From NCBI RefSeq assembly GCF_902859625.1, contig NZ_CADIJX010000007.1, forward strand, positions 124,001-188,000: a DNA stretch of 64,000 nt, given 5' to 3'. Positions 47,476-56,988 of the stretch are shown piece after piece (positions within the stretch are counted from its first letter, which is position 1; every line of letters begins with the position of its first letter). The DNA comes from Achromobacter pestifer (lineage in GTDB: Bacteria > Pseudomonadota > Gammaproteobacteria > Burkholderiales > Burkholderiaceae_B). The notes under the pieces were generated by a model, which saw only the letters and a program-made list of their open reading frames with translations, was not told where the DNA came from and did not search any database. Both the position numbers and the translations under genes were made by a program.

Positions 47476-48984
47476 CTACAGGAACAGCTTGTAGGCAGGG
47501 TTGTCGGTTTCGTTCCAGTGCGGGTAGCCAAGTTCGGCGACGAACGTGCGGAATTGCTTCTTGTCCGCGGCCGGCACCTGGATGCCGATCAGGATGCGGC
47601 CGTAGTCGGCGCCCTGGTTGCGGTAGTGGAAGAGGCTGATGTTCCAGTCCGGATTCATGGCGTTCAGGAAGCGCATCAGTGCGCCCGGACGTTCCGGAAA
47701 TTCAAAGCGGTACAGCAGTTCATCGCGCGCCAGCGCCGAACGCCCGCCCACCATGTGACGCAAGTGCGTCTTGGCCATTTCGTCGTGGGTCAGGTCCAGC
47801 GTGTCGAAGCCGTGGCGGCGGAAATTCGCGGCGATCTTGTCTGGCTCTGCCGCCGACGACACCTGGATGCCGACAAACACGTGGGCGCGATCCGAATCCG
47901 AGATGCGATAGTTGAACTCCGTGACGCTGCGTTCGCCCACCAATTGGCAGAAGCGGCGGAAGCTGCCGCGCTGCTCGGGCATGGTCACGGCAAAGACGGC
48001 CTCGCGCATCTCGCCCACTTCGGCGCGTTCGGCCACGAAGCGCAGACGGTCGAAGTTCATGTTCGCGCCGCAAGCGATGGCCACCAGCGTCTTGCCCTTC
48101 AGATGGTGTTCGGCTGCGTACTGCTTGGCGCCGGCAACCGCCATTGCTCCCGCCGGTTCCAAGACGCTGCGGGTGTCCTGGAAGACGTCCTTGATGGCGG
48201 CGCAGATCGAATCGGTGTCGACCACCACGAAGTCGTCGACGTACTTGCGGGTGAGCTTGAAGGTTTCGGCGCCCACCATCTTGACCGCGGTGCCGTCGGA
48301 AAACAGGCCCACGTCATTCAACTGCACGCGCCGGCCCGCGCGCACGCTGCGCAGCATGGCGTCGGAATCCTCGGTCTGCACGCCGATGATCTTGATCTCG
48401 GGCCGCAGCTGCTTGATATAGGTGGCCACGCCGGAAATCAGGCCGCCGCCGCCGATGGCGACGAAGATGGCGTCGATCGGACCCGGATGCTGGCGCAGGA
48501 TCTCCATGCCCACCGTGCCTTGGCCAGCGATGACGTCGGGATCGTCGAAGGGATGCACGAACGTCAGCTTCTCTTTCTTTTCCAGGATCTGCGCGTGGGC
48601 GTAGGCGTCGGAGAAGCTTTCGCCTGCCAGCACGACTTCACCGCCCAGCCGGCGTACCGCATCGACCTTGACTTGCGGGCTGGTCGTGGGCATGACGATG
48701 ACGGCGCGGCAACCCAGCCGGCTGGCGGCCAATGCCACGCCCTGGGCATGATTGCCGGCCGACGCCGCCAGAACGCCACGGTTGCGCACGGCAGGCGTCA
48801 GATTGGCCATCTTGTTGTAGGCCCCGCGCAGCTTGAAACTGAAAACGGCCTGGGTGTCTTCGCGTTTGAGCAGGACCGTGTTCGATATCCGCTGGGACAG
48901 CTGGGGCGCTATTTCCAGCGGCGATTCGACCGCGACGTCATAAACCTTGGAAGTCAGGATGCGTTTCAGATAGTCAGTGGACAT
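47476..48984 (-). CDS. ilvA: Threonine ammonia-lyase, biosynthetic
   Basis: PLP enzyme that turns threonine into 2-oxobutanoate, the first step of isoleucine synthesis. The 502 residues carry the PLP Lys K51 (VFSFKLRGAYNK), the serine loop ASAGNHAQGVALAA and the GGGGLISG phosphate loop, then two ACT-like regulatory domains (about 325-410 and 415-500) as in the isoleucine-inhibited long form. Confidence 0.96.
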   Translation of the reverse strand: MSTDYLKRILTSKVYDVAVESPLEIAPQLSQRISNTVLLKREDTQAVFSFKLRGAYNKMANLTPAVRNRGVLAASAGNHAQGVALAASRLGCRAVIVMPTTSPQVKVDAVRRLGGEVVLAGESFSDAYAHAQILEKKEKLTFVHPFDDPDVIAGQGTVGMEILRQHPGPIDAIFVAIGGGGLISGVATYIKQLRPEIKIIGVQTEDSDAMLRSVRAGRRVQLNDVGLFSDGTAVKMVGAETFKLTRKYVDDFVVVDTDSICAAIKDVFQDTRSVLEPAGAMAVAGAKQYAAEHHLKGKTLVAIACGANMNFDRLRFVAERAEVGEMREAVFAVTMPEQRGSFRRFCQLVGERSVTEFNYRISDSDRAHVFVGIQVSSAAEPDKIAANFRRHGFDTLDLTHDEMAKTHLRHMVGGRSALARDELLYRFEFPERPGALMRFLNAMNPDWNISLFHYRNQGADYGRILIGIQVPAADKKQFRTFVAELGYPHWNETDNPAYKLFL

Positions 48985-49143
48985 GGACCGCGCGTAGGGG
49001 CAAGAGTGGGAAGATGGGGCAGATTATTGCAGGGAAACCCGCGTGGCCCGCAAGGTTTCTGATGGCAAGGATGTAGCGTGGACGGGCATCGCCACGATGA
49101 ATCTTGGCAGGTATTGCCTGGCGCGCGGCTACACTCGCTCATC

Positions 49144-49680
49144 ATGGAAGAAAGCCTCTTATCCGCTGTTCATTGGCTCCTGGGAGTGCTGGCGCTGCCC
49201 TCGGTGGGCTTGTCGGCTATTTTCACGGTGTCGCTCGTTTCGGCAACCTTGCTGCCGCTGGGCTCCGAGCCGGCGGTGTTCGGCTACATCAAACTGTCGC
49301 CCGATATGTTCTGGCCGGCCATCCTGGTGGCCACGGTGGGCAACACCATTGGCGGGGCGATCAGCTACGCGATGGGACTGGGCGCCGAACGCGCCGTGCA
49401 ACGGTGGAAGGAAAAGCATCCCCACCCGCATCCCGACGCGACGGAGGGCGGGCGCATGCGCGGGCGTTGGAACGAGCGCGCCCACGACTGGCTGCATCGG
49501 ATGGGGCCGCCGGCCCTGCTGCTGTCGTGGCTGCCCGCGGTGGGTGACCCGCTGTGCGCGGTGGCGGGATGGCTGCGGCTGTCTTTCTGGCCCTGCATGC
49601 TCTATATGGCCATTGGCAAATTCCTGCGCTATCTGGTGATGACCGCCAGCTTGCTGTGGTTCTTCCCCGGGCAGATCTAG
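49144..49680 (+). CDS. VTT/DedA-like membrane protein (YqaA family)
   Basis: 178-residue inner-membrane protein with about four hydrophobic segments. The family core is FGYIKLSPDMFWPAILVATV followed by GNTIGGAISYAMG, with a C-terminal GDPLCAVAGWLRLSFW. YqaA-type proteins belong to the SNARE-associated/VTT superfamily, possible lipid scramblases or transporters. A hydrophilic His/Pro-rich loop (about 88-115) is prominent. No clear ribosome binding site precedes the ATG. Confidence 0.83.
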   Translation: MEESLLSAVHWLLGVLALPSVGLSAIFTVSLVSATLLPLGSEPAVFGYIKLSPDMFWPAILVATVGNTIGGAISYAMGLGAERAVQRWKEKHPHPHPDATEGGRMRGRWNERAHDWLHRMGPPALLLSWLPAVGDPLCAVAGWLRLSFWPCMLYMAIGKFLRYLVMTASLLWFFPGQI

Positions 49681-49811
49681 CGCTGACATCAAGCTTAAAA
49701 GGGGACGGGTCGTTGCCGTCCACGACCACTTTTGGCCGGCTTCCTAGGGGTATTAGGGGTCAAGTCTCGCCAATGGCATAAAATAATTTTTTATGGGCCC
49801 CTCTTGCCGCC

Positions 49812-52800
49812 ATGAACGCCCCACTCGCTAGCCACATCTTGAACGGGGCGATGCCGCCCGCAGCACCCGCGCGCTTGCGCGAAATTCCCTACAACTACAC
49901 GTCTTTTTCCGACCGCGAGATTGTTGGCCGGTTGCTGGGCGATGACGCCTGGAGCCTGTTGAGCGATCTGCGCGGCGAACGCCGTACCGGCCGCTCCGCA
50001 CGGATGCTGTACGAAGTGTTGGGCGACATCTGGGTGGTGCGCCGCAACCCGTACCTGCAAGACGACCTGCTGGACAACCCCAAGCGCCGCAAGCAGCTGA
50101 TTGATGCCCTGCACCATCGCCTGGGCGAGATCGACCGCCGCCGTGAACCTGGCGTTGCCGCAGGCGAAGGCCATGACCCGCACCGCGATGAGAAGGTCGT
50201 CGGCCTGCTGGCGCGGGCCCGTTCCGCCATTGCCGCGTTTGAGGGCGAATTCGACCAGACCACCATGATGCGCAAGCAGGCGCAAAAGGTGCTGGGCCGC
50301 ATCACGGCGCGCGACAACATCAAGTTCGACGGCCTGTCGCGCGTGTCCCACGTGACCGACGCGACCGACTGGCGCGTGGAGTACCCCTTCGTGGTGCTGA
50401 CGCCGGATACCGAAGACGAGATCGCCGCGCTGGTCACCGCCTGTATTGAACTGGGCCTGACCATCGTCCCGCGCGGGGGCGGCACCGGCTATACCGGCGG
50501 CGCCATTCCGCTGACGTGGAAGTCGGCCGTCATCAATACCGAAAAATTCGACAAGCTGGGCAAGGTCGAGTCCTGTATCTTGCCCGGGCTGACCGAGCCC
50601 GTGGCCGTCATCCATGCCGGCGCCGGCGTGGTGACCAAGCGGGTGTCGGAAGCGGCCGAGGCCGCCGGCTTCGTGTTCGCCGTGGATCCGACGTCCGCCG
50701 AAGCCTCGTGCGTGGGTGGCAACATCGCCATGAACGCGGGCGGCAAGAAGGCCGTGCTGTGGGGCACCGCACTGGACAACCTGGCCTGGTGGCGCATGGT
50801 TGACCCGGACGGCAACTGGCTGGAAGTGACGCGCCTGGAACACAACATGGGCAAGATCCATGACGTGGAGATGGCGCGCTTCGAGCTCAAGTGGTTTGAT
50901 GGCCGAGGCAAGCCGGGCGAACGCCTGCTCAAGACCGAGACCCTGGAAATCAAGGGCCGCGTGTTCCGCAAGGAAGGGCTGGGCAAGGACGTTACCGACA
51001 AGTTCCTGGCCGGTCTGCCCGGCATCCAGAAGGAAGGTTGCGACGGCCTGATCACGTCCGCGCGCTGGGTGCTGCACCGCATGCCGCGCCACACGCGCAC
51101 TGTCTGCATGGAATTCTTCGGGCAGGCGCGCGACGCCATTCCGTCGATCGTCGAGGTCAAGGGCTACCTGGATGGCGAGGGCCGTGCCCGCGGCGCGATC
51201 CTGGCGGGCCTGGAACACCTGGATGAACGCTATCTGCGCGCGGTGGGTTACGCCACCAAGAGCAAGCGCGGCGTGCTGCCCAAGATGGTCCTGATCGGCG
51301 ATATCGTCGGCGATGACGATGACGCCGTGGCCGCCGCCGCCAGCGAGGTCGTGCGCCTGGCCAATACGCGCCATGGCGAAGGATTTGTCGCCGTCAGCCC
51401 TGAGGCGCGCAAGAAATTCTGGCTGGACCGCTCGCGCACCGCCGCCATCGCGCGTCATACCAACGCCTTCAAGATCAATGAAGACGTGGTGATTCCGCTG
51501 CCCCGCATGGGTGAATACACGGATCACATCGAACGCATCAACATCGAACTGTCCACCCGCAACAAGCTCAAGCTATTGGGCGCGCTGGATGCTTATCTCT
51601 GTACGCCGCTGCCGGTGGGCAAGGCGGATGATGCGGACATCGAAAGCACCCGCGCCGAAGTCTTGGCCGACCGCACGCGCCAGGCCCTGGAGCTGCTGGG
51701 CGCCACGCGCCAGCGCTGGCAATGGCTGCTGGACAACCTGGATCTGCCGTTGGGGCAGGCCCTGCCGCAATTGCAGGGGCTGGGCCTGGGCGACGTGCAG
51801 GCGGCGCTGACCGAGCGCCTGGCCGCGCAACCGCAAGCCCTGGTGTTCGACGTGGTGCAAGACCGCACGATCCGCGTGTCCTGGAAGACCGAAGTGTTGG
51901 TCGGCCTGCAACGCACGTTCTCGGGCGCAGCCTACAAGAAGATCGTCGACGAACTGATCGCCATTCATGGCCGCGTGCTCAAGAGCCGTGTGTTCGTGGC
52001 ACTGCACATGCACGCAGGCGACGGCAACGTGCACACCAACTTGCCGGTCAACTCCGACGATTACGAAATGCTGCGCGAGGCCCACCAGGCCGTCGAGCGC
52101 ATCATGCAGATCGCCCGCGACCTGGACGGCGTGATTTCCGGCGAACACGGCATCGGCCTGACCAAGTATGAATTCCTGACGGAAGCCGAATTGGCGCCGT
52201 TCCAGGACTACAAGCGCCGCGTGGATCCCAACGGCCACTTCAACGCCGGCAAGCTGATGCCGGGCGCCGACCTGCGCCACGCCTGGACGCCCAGCTTCAA
52301 CCTGATGGGCCACGAGTCGCTGATCATGCAGCAAAGCGACATCGGCGCCATCTCGGAATCCATCAAGGACTGTCTGCGTTGCGGCAAGTGCAAGCCCGTG
52401 TGCGCCACCCACGTGCCGCGCGCGAACCTGCTGTATTCGCCGCGCAACAAAATCCTGGCGACCTCGCTGCTGGTCGAAGCCTTTCTGTACGAAGAGCAAA
52501 CCCGTCGTGGCGTCAGCCTGAAGCACTGGGAAGAATTTGAAGACGTGGCAGACCACTGCACCGTTTGCCACAAGTGCTACAACCCCTGTCCGGTGGACAT
52601 CGATTTCGGCGACGTGTCGATGAACATGCGCGCCGTGTTGCGCCGCATGGGCCGCAAGTCGTTCAACCCGGGCACGGCCAGCGCCATGTTCTTCCTGAAC
52701 GCCAAGGACCCGGCCACCATCAACGCCACGCGCAAAGCGATGGTGGGGGTGGGCTACAAGGTGCAGCGCGCCGCGCACGATCTGTTTTCGGGCCTGGTGA

Positions 52801-53771
52801 AAAAGCAGACGGCCAAGCCGCCGGCCACCGTCGGCAAGCCGCCGCTGCGCGAGCAGATCGTGCACTTCGTGAACAAGAAGATGCCGGGCGGGCTGCCCAA
52901 GCAGGCGGCGCGCAAGCTGCTGGACATCGAAGACGCGAACTATGTGCCGATCATCCGCGATCCCAAGGCCACCACGGCCGACACGGAAGCGGTGTTCTAC
53001 TTCCCGGGCTGCGGGTCCGAGCGGCTGTTCTCGCAAGTGGGCCTGGCCACGCAAGCCATGCTGTGGCATGCGGGCGTGCAGACCGTGCTGCCGCCGGGCT
53101 ACCTGTGCTGTGGCTACCCCCAGCGCGGCAACGGCATGACGGACAAGGCCGAACAGATCATCACCGACAACCGGGTGTTGTTCCATCGGGTCGCCAACAC
53201 GCTGAACTACCTGGACATCAAGACGGTGGTGGTCAGCTGCGGTACCTGCTACGACCAGCTGTCGGGCTATGAGTTCGACAAGATCTTCCCCGGCTGCCGC
53301 CTGATCGACATCCACGAATACCTGCTCGAAAAGGGCATCAAACTGGAAGGCGCCAAGGGCGTGCGCTACATGTACCACGACCCCTGCCACACGCCGATGA
53401 AGCTGCAAGAACCGATGAAGACGGTACGCGCCCTGGTGGGCGATGACGCCATCAAGAGCGATCGTTGCTGCGGCGAATCCGGCACCTTGGCGGTCAGCCG
53501 GCCGGACATCTCCACGCAGGTGCGCTTCCGCAAGCAGGAAGAGTTGCAGAAGGGCGACGCCGCGCTGCGCAGTGATGGCTTCACGGGCGACGTGAAGGTG
53601 CTGACTTCCTGCCCGTCGTGCCTGCAAGGGCTGTCGCGCTATGAAGGCGACACGGGCATGGACGCGGATTACATCGTGGTCGAAATGGCTCGCCACATCC
53701 TGGGCGAAGGCTGGATGGAAGACTACGTGAAGCGCGCCAACGCCGGCGGCATCGAGCGCGTGCTGGTGTAA
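49812..53771 (+). CDS. DUF3683-type FAD-linked oxidase / Fe-S oxidoreductase fusion
   Basis: A 1319-residue enzyme combining a DUF3683 N-terminal domain (about 1-170), an FAD-binding PCMH domain (about 185-330, [16 protein letters not shown]), a FAD-oxidase C-terminal domain with [13 protein letters not shown] and GEHGIGLTK (to about 830), two 4Fe-4S clusters ([11 protein letters not shown] from C854; [12 protein letters not shown] from C916) and two CCG Cys-rich domains (FPGCG at C1067; CCGESG at C1219-C1220). The layout is that of D-lactate or glycolate dehydrogenases fused to a GlpC-like electron module. The true substrate is not shown. It lies close to ilvA. Confidence 0.92.
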   Translation: MNAPLASHILNGAMPPAAPARLREIPYNYTSFSDREIVGRLLGDDAWSLLSDLRGERRTGRSARMLYEVLGDIWVVRRNPYLQDDLLDNPKRRKQLIDALHHRLGEIDRRREPGVAAGEGHDPHRDEKVVGLLARARSAIAAFEGEFDQTTMMRKQAQKVLGRITARDNIKFDGLSRVSHVTDATDWRVEYPFVVLTPDTEDEIAALVTACIELGLTIVPRGGGTGYTGGAIPLTWKSAVINTEKFDKLGKVESCILPGLTEPVAVIHAGAGVVTKRVSEAAEAAGFVFAVDPTSAEASCVGGNIAMNAGGKKAVLWGTALDNLAWWRMVDPDGNWLEVTRLEHNMGKIHDVEMARFELKWFDGRGKPGERLLKTETLEIKGRVFRKEGLGKDVTDKFLAGLPGIQKEGCDGLITSARWVLHRMPRHTRTVCMEFFGQARDAIPSIVEVKGYLDGEGRARGAILAGLEHLDERYLRAVGYATKSKRGVLPKMVLIGDIVGDDDDAVAAAASEVVRLANTRHGEGFVAVSPEARKKFWLDRSRTAAIARHTNAFKINEDVVIPLPRMGEYTDHIERINIELSTRNKLKLLGALDAYLCTPLPVGKADDADIESTRAEVLADRTRQALELLGATRQRWQWLLDNLDLPLGQALPQLQGLGLGDVQAALTERLAAQPQALVFDVVQDRTIRVSWKTEVLVGLQRTFSGAAYKKIVDELIAIHGRVLKSRVFVALHMHAGDGNVHTNLPVNSDDYEMLREAHQAVERIMQIARDLDGVISGEHGIGLTKYEFLTEAELAPFQDYKRRVDPNGHFNAGKLMPGADLRHAWTPSFNLMGHESLIMQQSDIGAISESIKDCLRCGKCKPVCATHVPRANLLYSPRNKILATSLLVEAFLYEEQTRRGVSLKHWEEFEDVADHCTVCHKCYNPCPVDIDFGDVSMNMRAVLRRMGRKSFNPGTASAMFFLNAKDPATINATRKAMVGVGYKVQRAAHDLFSGLVKKQTAKPPATVGKPPLREQIVHFVNKKMPGGLPKQAARKLLDIEDANYVPIIRDPKATTADTEAVFYFPGCGSERLFSQVGLATQAMLWHAGVQTVLPPGYLCCGYPQRGNGMTDKAEQIITDNRVLFHRVANTLNYLDIKTVVVSCGTCYDQLSGYEFDKIFPGCRLIDIHEYLLEKGIKLEGAKGVRYMYHDPCHTPMKLQEPMKTVRALVGDDAIKSDRCCGESGTLAVSRPDISTQVRFRKQEELQKGDAALRSDGFTGDVKVLTSCPSCLQGLSRYEGDTGMDADYIVVEMARHILGEGWMEDYVKRANAGGIERVLV

Positions 53772-53785
53772 TCGGCATAGGGCTT

Positions 53786-53808
53786 CCCGCGCCCTGTCCG
53801 GGCGCGGG
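53786..53808 (+). terminator. Hairpin after the FAD/Fe-S oxidoreductase gene
   Basis: CCCGCGCCC pairs with GGGCGCGGG round TGTCC, 14 bp past the stop; the following tract is TTCTTT and only moderately T-rich. Confidence 0.65.
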
Positions 53809-53835
53809 GGCGCCTTCTTTCCCCATTTTTTCTCC

Positions 53836-53864
53836 ATTTCGCCGACTCTTGAAGTCGGCGAAAT
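53836..53864. promoter_or_regulatory. Perfect 12-bp palindrome over the hsp20 promoter
   Basis: ATTTCGCCGACT and AGTCGGCGAAAT are exact inverted repeats with a 5-nt centre CTTGA, which itself is part of the -35 box. It could be an operator for a heat-shock repressor or a terminator stem. Confidence 0.55.
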
Positions 53865-53877
53865 TGCTCCCATCATT
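53848..53877 (+). promoter_or_regulatory. Sigma-32-type heat-shock promoter of the hsp20 pair
   Basis: -35 CTTGAA (53848-53853), 15-bp spacer, -10 CCCATCATT (53869-53877), close to the RpoH consensus CTTGAA / CCCCATNT. It lies 85 bp upstream of the first hsp20 start codon. Confidence 0.75.
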
Positions 53878-53935
53878 GGTCATGAAGCGATCAGGCCTGC
53901 GGTCGCGGTTGTGGCGATTGCGTTGTGTCTTGATC

Positions 53936-53958
53936 GGTCCCTTTTCACTCGGGAGACC
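53936..53958 (+). promoter_or_regulatory. Possible RNA thermometer hairpin over the first hsp20 ribosome binding site
   Basis: GGTCCC (53936-53941) can pair with GGAGACC (53952-53958) with one bulged A, hiding GGGAG, the ribosome binding site. The loop is about ten bases. This is a structural guess; no ROSE consensus box is seen. Confidence 0.4.
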
Positions 53959-53961
53959 AAC

Positions 53962-54405
53962 ATGAGCAACTTTCCATTCAGCGATAGCGGCTTTGCATCC
54001 GCCTTCGACACCATCCAGGAGCATATGGGCCGCGTTCTGCGTGGCGCCGGCCTGCCGGCCGCCTTGCGCGCCACGCCGCAGGCGTTGTTTCCGCCCGTCA
54101 ACGTCGGTGTGTCCGGCGATTCGATTGAAGTGGTCGCGTTCGTGCCGGGCATGGAGCCCGATGGCTTGAACGTCACCCTCGAAAAGCGCGTACTGACCAT
54201 CAGCGGCGAACGCAGCGCGCCGGAACTTCCGGAAAACGCGCGCTATTACGCCCGCGAACGTGCCCATGGCCGCTATGTGCGGGTCATTGAACTGCCTGCC
54301 GACGTGGACCCAGAGCAAGTCCAGGCGCGCTATGTCGACGGCTGCCTGGCCATTTCGATCAAACGCAAGGAATCGTCCAAGCCCCGCGTCGTGACCGTGC
54401 AGTGA
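53962..54405 (+). CDS. Small heat-shock protein, Hsp20/alpha-crystallin family (first)
   Basis: 147-residue holdase chaperone that binds unfolding proteins. ATG at 53962 follows GGGAG. The alpha-crystallin domain spans about 45-140, with VNVGVSGDSIEVVAFVPGM, RVLTISGERSA and the C-terminal VDGCLAISIKRKE. It is followed after 34 bp by a second hsp20 gene. A class A member with longer N-terminal arm is likely. Confidence 0.94.
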   Translation: MSNFPFSDSGFASAFDTIQEHMGRVLRGAGLPAALRATPQALFPPVNVGVSGDSIEVVAFVPGMEPDGLNVTLEKRVLTISGERSAPELPENARYYARERAHGRYVRVIELPADVDPEQVQARYVDGCLAISIKRKESSKPRVVTVQ

Positions 54406-54439
54406 GTCCCGCCGCCAACCGCTACAAGGAGCATCGATC

Positions 54440-54835
54440 ATGAATGAACGCAAAGACCTGGCCGTGACCCCGGACGAGTCCGCTTCGCGCAAGCCCGAGG
54501 CCCGTGCCGTTACCGTGCCCGCCGTGGATATCTTTGAAGGCCCGGAAGGCATCACCCTGGCCGCCGACCTGCCCGGCGTCTCGAAAGAGCGGCTGCACAT
54601 CAATGTGGAGTCGGACGTGCTGGTGATCGAGGGCGAGGCGTCCGTCGCCACGCCCGGCGATCTGCAACTGGTGCTGGGTGAACTGCGCGCACCGCTGTTC
54701 CGGCGCTCGTTCCGGCTGGGACAGGAATTCGATCGGGCGCAGATCAGCGCCAGCCTGAAGCAAGGCGTGCTGACGTTGCATATCCCGCGTATGCGGGAAG
54801 CCCAGCCGCGGCGCATTCCGGTCTTGGCGGGTTGA
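54440..54835 (+). CDS. Small heat-shock protein, Hsp20/alpha-crystallin family (second)
   Basis: 131-residue paralogue of the preceding chaperone. AAGGAG precedes the ATG. The alpha-crystallin domain covers about 27-125: VDIFEGPEGITLAADLPGV, LVIEGEAS, FRRSFRLGQEFD and GVLTLHIPRM. The two probably form mixed oligomers, as IbpA/IbpB do; this is inferred from the pairing, and a good terminator follows. Confidence 0.93.
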   Translation: MNERKDLAVTPDESASRKPEARAVTVPAVDIFEGPEGITLAADLPGVSKERLHINVESDVLVIEGEASVATPGDLQLVLGELRAPLFRRSFRLGQEFDRAQISASLKQGVLTLHIPRMREAQPRRIPVLAG

Positions 54836-54875
54836 CCTCCGCCTGCCGCGCGGCAGGCACGCCAAAGCGCAGTAA

Positions 54876-54907
54876 AAAAGCCGCGGCCAGTGATGGCCGC
54901 GGCTTTT
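54876..54907. terminator. Bidirectional terminator between hsp20 and the Bug gene
   Basis: AAAAGCCGCGGCCA pairs perfectly with TGGCCGCGGCTTTT round a GTGA loop (14-bp stem), suited to both convergent transcripts. Confidence 0.92.
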
Positions 54908-54935
54908 CCTTACGTGCCGGGAAGCGCCGCTACGG

Positions 54936-55904
54936 CTATTCCAGCTTGATGTTCGCCTTCTTGATCACGTCCGCCCACGCACTGCGCTCTTGCTCGGCGT
55001 AGGCCTTGAAGTCCTGTGCCGACATCGGCATCGGGATCACGCCCATATCCAGCATCTTCTGCGAGACGGCAGGCGTCTTGAGCGTGGCGTCCAGATCGGC
55101 CGACAGCTTCTTGACCACCGCTTCCGGCACGCCGGCCGGGCCCACCAGGCCTTGCCAGGCGTAGGCCGTGAAGTTGGCCACGCCCTGTTCAGCCATCGTG
55201 GGCGTGTCGGGCAGCACCGACACGCGCTCAGGCGTGGCGGCGGCCAGGACGCGCAGCTTGCCAGCCTTGACGTTAGGCAGGCCCGAGGCCAGATCGATGA
55301 ACATCACATCCACCTGTCCGCCCAGCAGATCCTGGATCGCCGGGGCGGCGCCCTTGTAGGGCACGTGCAGCAAGTTGGCGCCCGTGCGCTGCTTGAAGAG
55401 CTCCAACGCCAGGTGATGGGGCGAGCCCGCGCCGGCGGAGGCCGCCGTCAGCTTGCCGGGTTCCTTCTTGGCGGCGGCCAGCACGTCGTCCACCGTCTTG
55501 TAGGGCGAGTTGACGTTCACGGCCAGCAGCAGCGGGAACTTGGCGATGCCGCCGATATAGGTGAACTTGGCCGGGTCGTAGGACAGCTTGGCGTACAACG
55601 AAGAATTGAACGCCAGCGTGCCGGAGTCGGCCGTGCCGATCATGTAGCCGGTGGGGTCGGATTGCGCGATGGCGGTGGCGCCGATGATGGTGGCGGCGCC
55701 GGGGCGGTTTTCCACCACGATGGTCTGGCCCAGGGGTTTTTCCAGGCCGCTGGCGACCGTGCGGGCGACGACGTCGGTGCCGCCGCCGGCCGGGTAGGGC
55801 ACGATCCAGCGGATCGGCTGCGTGGGCCAGGTTTGGGCGGACGCCGTGGCGGCGGCAAGCGACAGGGCGGCAAGCGCCAATAGGCGCCGTGCGGGGTTCT
55901 GCAT
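54936..55904 (-). CDS. Bug/TctC-family periplasmic solute-binding protein
   Basis: 322-residue binding protein of the tripartite tricarboxylate transporter type. GAGGAG stands before the ATG; the signal peptide is cut near ASA (residue 23). Family marks are WPTQPIRWIVPYPAGGGTDVVAR, VVENRPGAATIIG, HVPYKGAAPAIQDLLGGQVD and YAWQGLVGPAGVP. No TctA or TctB membrane genes are adjacent, as is common for the many orphan Bug proteins of Bordetella and relatives. The ligand is unknown. Confidence 0.93.
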   Translation of the reverse strand: MQNPARRLLALAALSLAAATASAQTWPTQPIRWIVPYPAGGGTDVVARTVASGLEKPLGQTIVVENRPGAATIIGATAIAQSDPTGYMIGTADSGTLAFNSSLYAKLSYDPAKFTYIGGIAKFPLLLAVNVNSPYKTVDDVLAAAKKEPGKLTAASAGAGSPHHLALELFKQRTGANLLHVPYKGAAPAIQDLLGGQVDVMFIDLASGLPNVKAGKLRVLAAATPERVSVLPDTPTMAEQGVANFTAYAWQGLVGPAGVPEAVVKKLSADLDATLKTPAVSQKMLDMGVIPMPMSAQDFKAYAEQERSAWADVIKKANIKLE

Positions 55905-56069
55905 GGGGTGTCTCCTCGTGCGGGGTCTGTATTGAGCGCGACGTCGGCTGCGTCTAGTGTTGCGCCGTCAGTCTGCGTCGCTATTTTTGCGACGCTATTA
56001 TGCCTCGCGTTCCCATTGGAAAGGGGGGCTTGTGCCCCCCTGTTTTCCCGCACTGCACCACGCCGGGGG

Positions 56070-56789
56070 CTACTGCGGATCGGGGTAGGTGCGCGCGCCA
56101 AAGATGGCCGTGCCGATGCGCACTTCCGTCGATCCTTCCTCGATCGCCAGTTCAAAGTCGCCGCTCATGCCCATCGACAGCCGGTCCAGCGAGATCCCGG
56201 CAATGTCTTCGGCCCGCAAGCGGTCGCGGAGTTCGCGCAGCGCGCGAAAGCAGGCGCGCACGGCGTCGGGGTCGGGCGAATTGACGGCCAGGGTCATCAA
56301 GCCTTTCACCCGCAGCGTGGGGAATTCCGCGGCGATGCGGCGCAGGAAGGCGGACACGTCTTCGGGGGCCATGCCGAACTTGCTGGGTTCGGTAGAGGTT
56401 TTGACTTGCACCAGCACGTCCAGCGTCCGGCCCTCGTTTTGCAGGCGGCGGTGCAGGGCTTCGGCCAGATCGGCGCGGTCCAGCGACTGGACTTCCGTGG
56501 CGTCGCGGGCGGCGTCTTTCGACTTGTTGGTCTGTAGGTGCCCGATCAGCACCCATTGCAGGCCCTGGCCCGCCAGCGCGGCGGCCTTCTGGCGGATTTC
56601 CTGCGTCTTGTTTTCGCCAAACCGGGTCAGGCCCAGCGCCATGGCTTCGCGGATCGCGTCCACGTCGAAGGTTTTGCTGACGGGCAGCAGGACCACGCTG
56701 TCGGGGGCCCGGCCGGCGCGCACGCAGGCCGCCGCAATGCGTTGCTGAATCTGGGCAAGGCGCCCGGCCATGGTGTCTACGACGGTCAT
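56070..56789 (-). CDS. yggS: Pyridoxal phosphate homeostasis protein (YggS/PLPBP family)
   Basis: 239-residue single-domain PLP-binding barrel that buffers free PLP. The PLP Lys is K39 in LLPVSKTFDVD; further marks are RFGENKTQEIRQKA, WVLIGHLQTNK, and GMSGDFELAIEEGSTEVRIG. It is transcribed away from the neighbouring aminotransferase gene; both concern PLP, though the link is only positional. Confidence 0.93.
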   Translation of the reverse strand: MTVVDTMAGRLAQIQQRIAAACVRAGRAPDSVVLLPVSKTFDVDAIREAMALGLTRFGENKTQEIRQKAAALAGQGLQWVLIGHLQTNKSKDAARDATEVQSLDRADLAEALHRRLQNEGRTLDVLVQVKTSTEPSKFGMAPEDVSAFLRRIAAEFPTLRVKGLMTLAVNSPDPDAVRACFRALRELRDRLRAEDIAGISLDRLSMGMSGDFELAIEEGSTEVRIGTAIFGARTYPDPQ

Positions 56790-56988
56790 GCAGCTCTCTT
56801 GCAGGAACAGGATGTCCCATAGTGTAGGACTGTGCAGGATGGTTTCGCCACACTGGCCGTTTTCGCCGTTGACCCTGTGTAATCGCCAGGCTTAGAATTT
56901 GTAGAGATTTGTTTATATTTCAATGTTCTATGCCCGCCTGTGCCGCCTCTTGGGCGATACGGTTTCCCACTTCTCCAGTCCCCCCGCC

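Noticed and set aside
53836-53864. CIRCE (HrcA) operator before the hsp20 pair
   Set aside because: The palindrome does not contain the TTAGCACTC/GAGTGCTAA arms and has the wrong spacing.
49791-53876. Long minus-strand frames (578 and 767 codons) opposite the FAD/Fe-S gene
   Set aside because: Shadows with His/Gln/Val-rich composition and no motifs; the plus-strand gene has intact domains throughout.
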